Assembly: GCA_038243395.1 (NCBI GenBank)
Contig: JBBSRC010000131.1
Location: 1 to 5,920, forward strand
Direction of reading: 5' to 3'
Length of the DNA stretch: 5,920 nt
From: Gelidibacter sp038243395
Lineage (GTDB): Bacteria > Bacteroidota > Bacteroidia > Flavobacteriales > Flavobacteriaceae
Under the pieces are notes generated by a model. It was not told the origin of the DNA. It searched no databases and saw only the letters and a program-made list of their open reading frames with translations. A program made the position numbers and the translations under genes. Positions 4,320-5,920 of the stretch are shown one piece after another. Position 1 is the first letter of the stretch; each line of letters opens with the position of its first letter.

Positions 4320-5920
4320 ATGAATTACCATTTCAACGAGATAGAAAAAAAATGGCAAGACTATTGGGCTAAAAACCAAACCTTCAAAGCCGAAAATAAT
4401 AGTAATTTACCAAAATATTATGTACTTGATATGTTTCCTTACCCAAGTGGTGCAGGATTGCATGTTGGACATCCGTTAGGCTATATTGCCAGTGATATTT
4501 ATGCCCGTTACAAACGTCATAAAGGTTTTAATGTATTGCATCCACAGGGCTATGACAGTTTTGGATTGCCTGCCGAACAATATGCTATTCAAACTGGGCA
4601 ACACCCCGCTTTGACTACGGAAGAAAACATCAAAACTTACCGTCGTCAATTGGATCAAATTGGATTTTCGTTTGATTGGAGCAGGGAAGTAAGAACTTCT
4701 GATCCGTCTTATTACAAATGGACGCAATGGATTTTTATCCAATTGTTTGAATCTTGGTATAATAACACAACCAATAAAGCGGAGAAAATTGACACGTTGA
4801 TATCGATTTTTTCTTCGGAAGGAAATAAAAATGTCGATGCCGTTTGTGATGATCATATCGATGTCTTTTCTGCAGCAGATTGGATTTCGTTTTCTTCAGA
4901 AAAGCAGCAAGAAATACTCTTGAAATATAGACTTACCTATTTGGCAGAAACTGAAGTCAATTGGTGTCCTGGATTAGGCACTGTTTTGGCGAATGATGAG
5001 ATTGTGAATGGTGTTTCTGAACGTGGGGGTCATCCGGTAGTCAGGAAAAAGATGACCCAGTGGTCAATGCGTATTTCGGCGTATGCTGAACGGTTATTGC
5101 AAGGGTTAGACACTATCGATTGGACAGAATCTCTAAAGGAAAGTCAGCGTAATTGGATTGGGAAATCAATAGGAGCCGAAGTCGAATTTGGAATTCAGAA
5201 TTCAGAACACAGCATAACTGTGTTTACTACGAGACCAGACACCATCTTCGGCGTGAGTTTCATGACACTTGCACCAGAGCACGACTTAGTATCAAAAATA
5301 ACCACTTCAGAACAAAAATCAGAAGTAGAAACCTACATACAAGCCACATCAAAACGTAGTGAACGCGATCGAATGTCCGATGTCAAGAAAATCTCCGGCG
5401 TTTTTACGGGTGCATATGCGGAACATCCATTTACAAAAGCACCGATTCCTATTTGGATTGGCGATTACGTATTGGCAGGTTACGGAACAGGAGCAGTGAT
5501 GTCTGTCCCTTGTGGCGATCAGCGCGATTATGATTTCGCGAAGCATTTCGACATTCCTATTCCAAATATTTTTGAAGGCATTGATATTTCTGAAGAAGCT
5601 TATGGATCAAAAGAAAATGTAATCATTGCAAATTCAGATTTCCTCAATGGACTAACTTATAAGGAAGCTACCAAAAAGGCCATTTCAGAACTTGAAAAAT
5701 TAAATCAAGGTGAAGGCAAAACGAATTATCGTTTGCGTGATGCTGTTTTTTCACGTCAACGTTATTGGGGCGAACCGTTCCCAGTATATTACGTGAATGG
5801 GATGCCGCAAATGATCGATAAGGAACATTTACCTATCCGTTTGCCAGATGTTGAAAAATATTTACCCACCGAAACGGGTGAGCCACCTCTAGGACGTGCC
5901 GATGTTTGGGCTTGGGACAC
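4320..5920 (+). CDS. leuS: Leucyl-tRNA synthetase, N-terminal 533 residues (cut by window end)
   Basis: LeuRS attaches leucine to tRNA-Leu in the cytoplasm. The frame is open from the ATG at 4320 to the last base, with no stop or frameshift; roughly the C-terminal 40% is outside the window, including the KMSKS loop and anticodon-binding domain. Visible motifs: the class I HIGH motif as HVGH (48-51) within MFPYPSGAGLHVGHPLGY (38-55); VNWCPGLGTVLANDE (213 onward); QRNWIGKS before the CP1 editing domain; the editing threonine-rich TTRPDT (303-308) and GTGAVMSVPCGDQRDYDFA (389-407), where Asp403 corresponds to the editing Asp345 of E. coli; and the return to the catalytic fold at SRQRYWGEPFP (478-488). 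An insertion of about 50 residues (149-201) precedes LKYRLTYLAETEVNW, and the usual zinc-module cysteines are absent after LANDEIVNG; both are typical of Bacteroidota enzymes. No Shine-Dalgarno sequence precedes the start (AATTTTTATG), chosen because NYHFNEIEKKWQDYW is the standard N-terminus. Confidence 0.97.
   Translation, partial: MNYHFNEIEKKWQDYWAKNQTFKAENNSNLPKYYVLDMFPYPSGAGLHVGHPLGYIASDIYARYKRHKGFNVLHPQGYDSFGLPAEQYAIQTGQHPALTTEENIKTYRRQLDQIGFSFDWSREVRTSDPSYYKWTQWIFIQLFESWYNNTTNKAEKIDTLISIFSSEGNKNVDAVCDDHIDVFSAADWISFSSEKQQEILLKYRLTYLAETEVNWCPGLGTVLANDEIVNGVSERGGHPVVRKKMTQWSMRISAYAERLLQGLDTIDWTESLKESQRNWIGKSIGAEVEFGIQNSEHSITVFTTRPDTIFGVSFMTLAPEHDLVSKITTSEQKSEVETYIQATSKRSERDRMSDVKKISGVFTGAYAEHPFTKAPIPIWIGDYVLAGYGTGAVMSVPCGDQRDYDFAKHFDIPIPNIFEGIDISEEAYGSKENVIIANSDFLNGLTYKEATKKAISELEKLNQGEGKTNYRLRDAVFSRQRYWGEPFPVYYVNGMPQMIDKEHLPIRLPDVEKYLPTETGEPPLGRADVWAWD

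Noticed and set aside
4476..4856. Minus-strand open frame inside leuS
   Set aside because: It is antisense to the conserved HIGH-motif region of leuS and has no protein-like features of its own.
5190..5207. Tandem GAATTCA repeat in leuS
   Set aside because: It is a two-copy 8-base coincidence within coding sequence, in a variable loop, and does not disturb the frame.
5153..5546. Short open frames on both strands inside the leuS editing domain
   Set aside because: The leuS frame through this region contains all expected editing motifs; the others are shadows rich in Arg, His and Cys.

Overview
This is mostly core chromosomal DNA from a member of the Bacteroidota, most likely Flavobacteriaceae. 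The base composition is AT-rich. No start codon has a convincing Shine-Dalgarno sequence. The leucyl-tRNA synthetase has the insertion and editing-site wording typical of Bacteroidota, and one intergenic region carries a TAnnTTTG-type -7 promoter element, which is specific to that phylum. I cannot name a genus.

Layout: positions 1-126 (+) are the last 41 codons of what looks like an IS1595/ISXO2-type transposase, entering from the left edge. Converging on it, and ending only 19 bases away, is a minus-strand gene (146-931) for a single-pass membrane protein with a TonB-like C-terminal domain. A 189-base gap separates that gene from a leftward run in the transcription order ftsX (4124-3246), a DUF3098-type small membrane protein (2984-2715), uppP/bacA (2628-1816) and truB (1816-1121). 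uppP and truB share one base in a TAATG junction. The other gaps in the run are 261 bases upstream of the small membrane protein gene (counted from its preferred start) and 86 bases upstream of uppP, and both contain inverted or direct repeats. Divergent from ftsX, leuS starts at 4320 (+) and runs off the right edge after 533 codons.

How the genes fit together: FtsX (divisome and cell-wall hydrolase control), UppP (recycling of the undecaprenyl carrier lipid) and the small membrane protein make an envelope-biogenesis cluster. TruB (tRNA U55 pseudouridylation) is translationally tied to its end. LeuS is an independent translation gene using the divergent 4125-4319 region. The TonB-like protein may couple inner-membrane energy to outer-membrane transport, but its partner is unknown.

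I see no clear new multi-gene system. The points most worth following are non-coding: a perfect 15-bp hairpin with a third matching arm before uppP, two probable dispersed intergenic repeats (about 3202-3243 and 4237-4299), and the IS end abutting the TonB-like gene.
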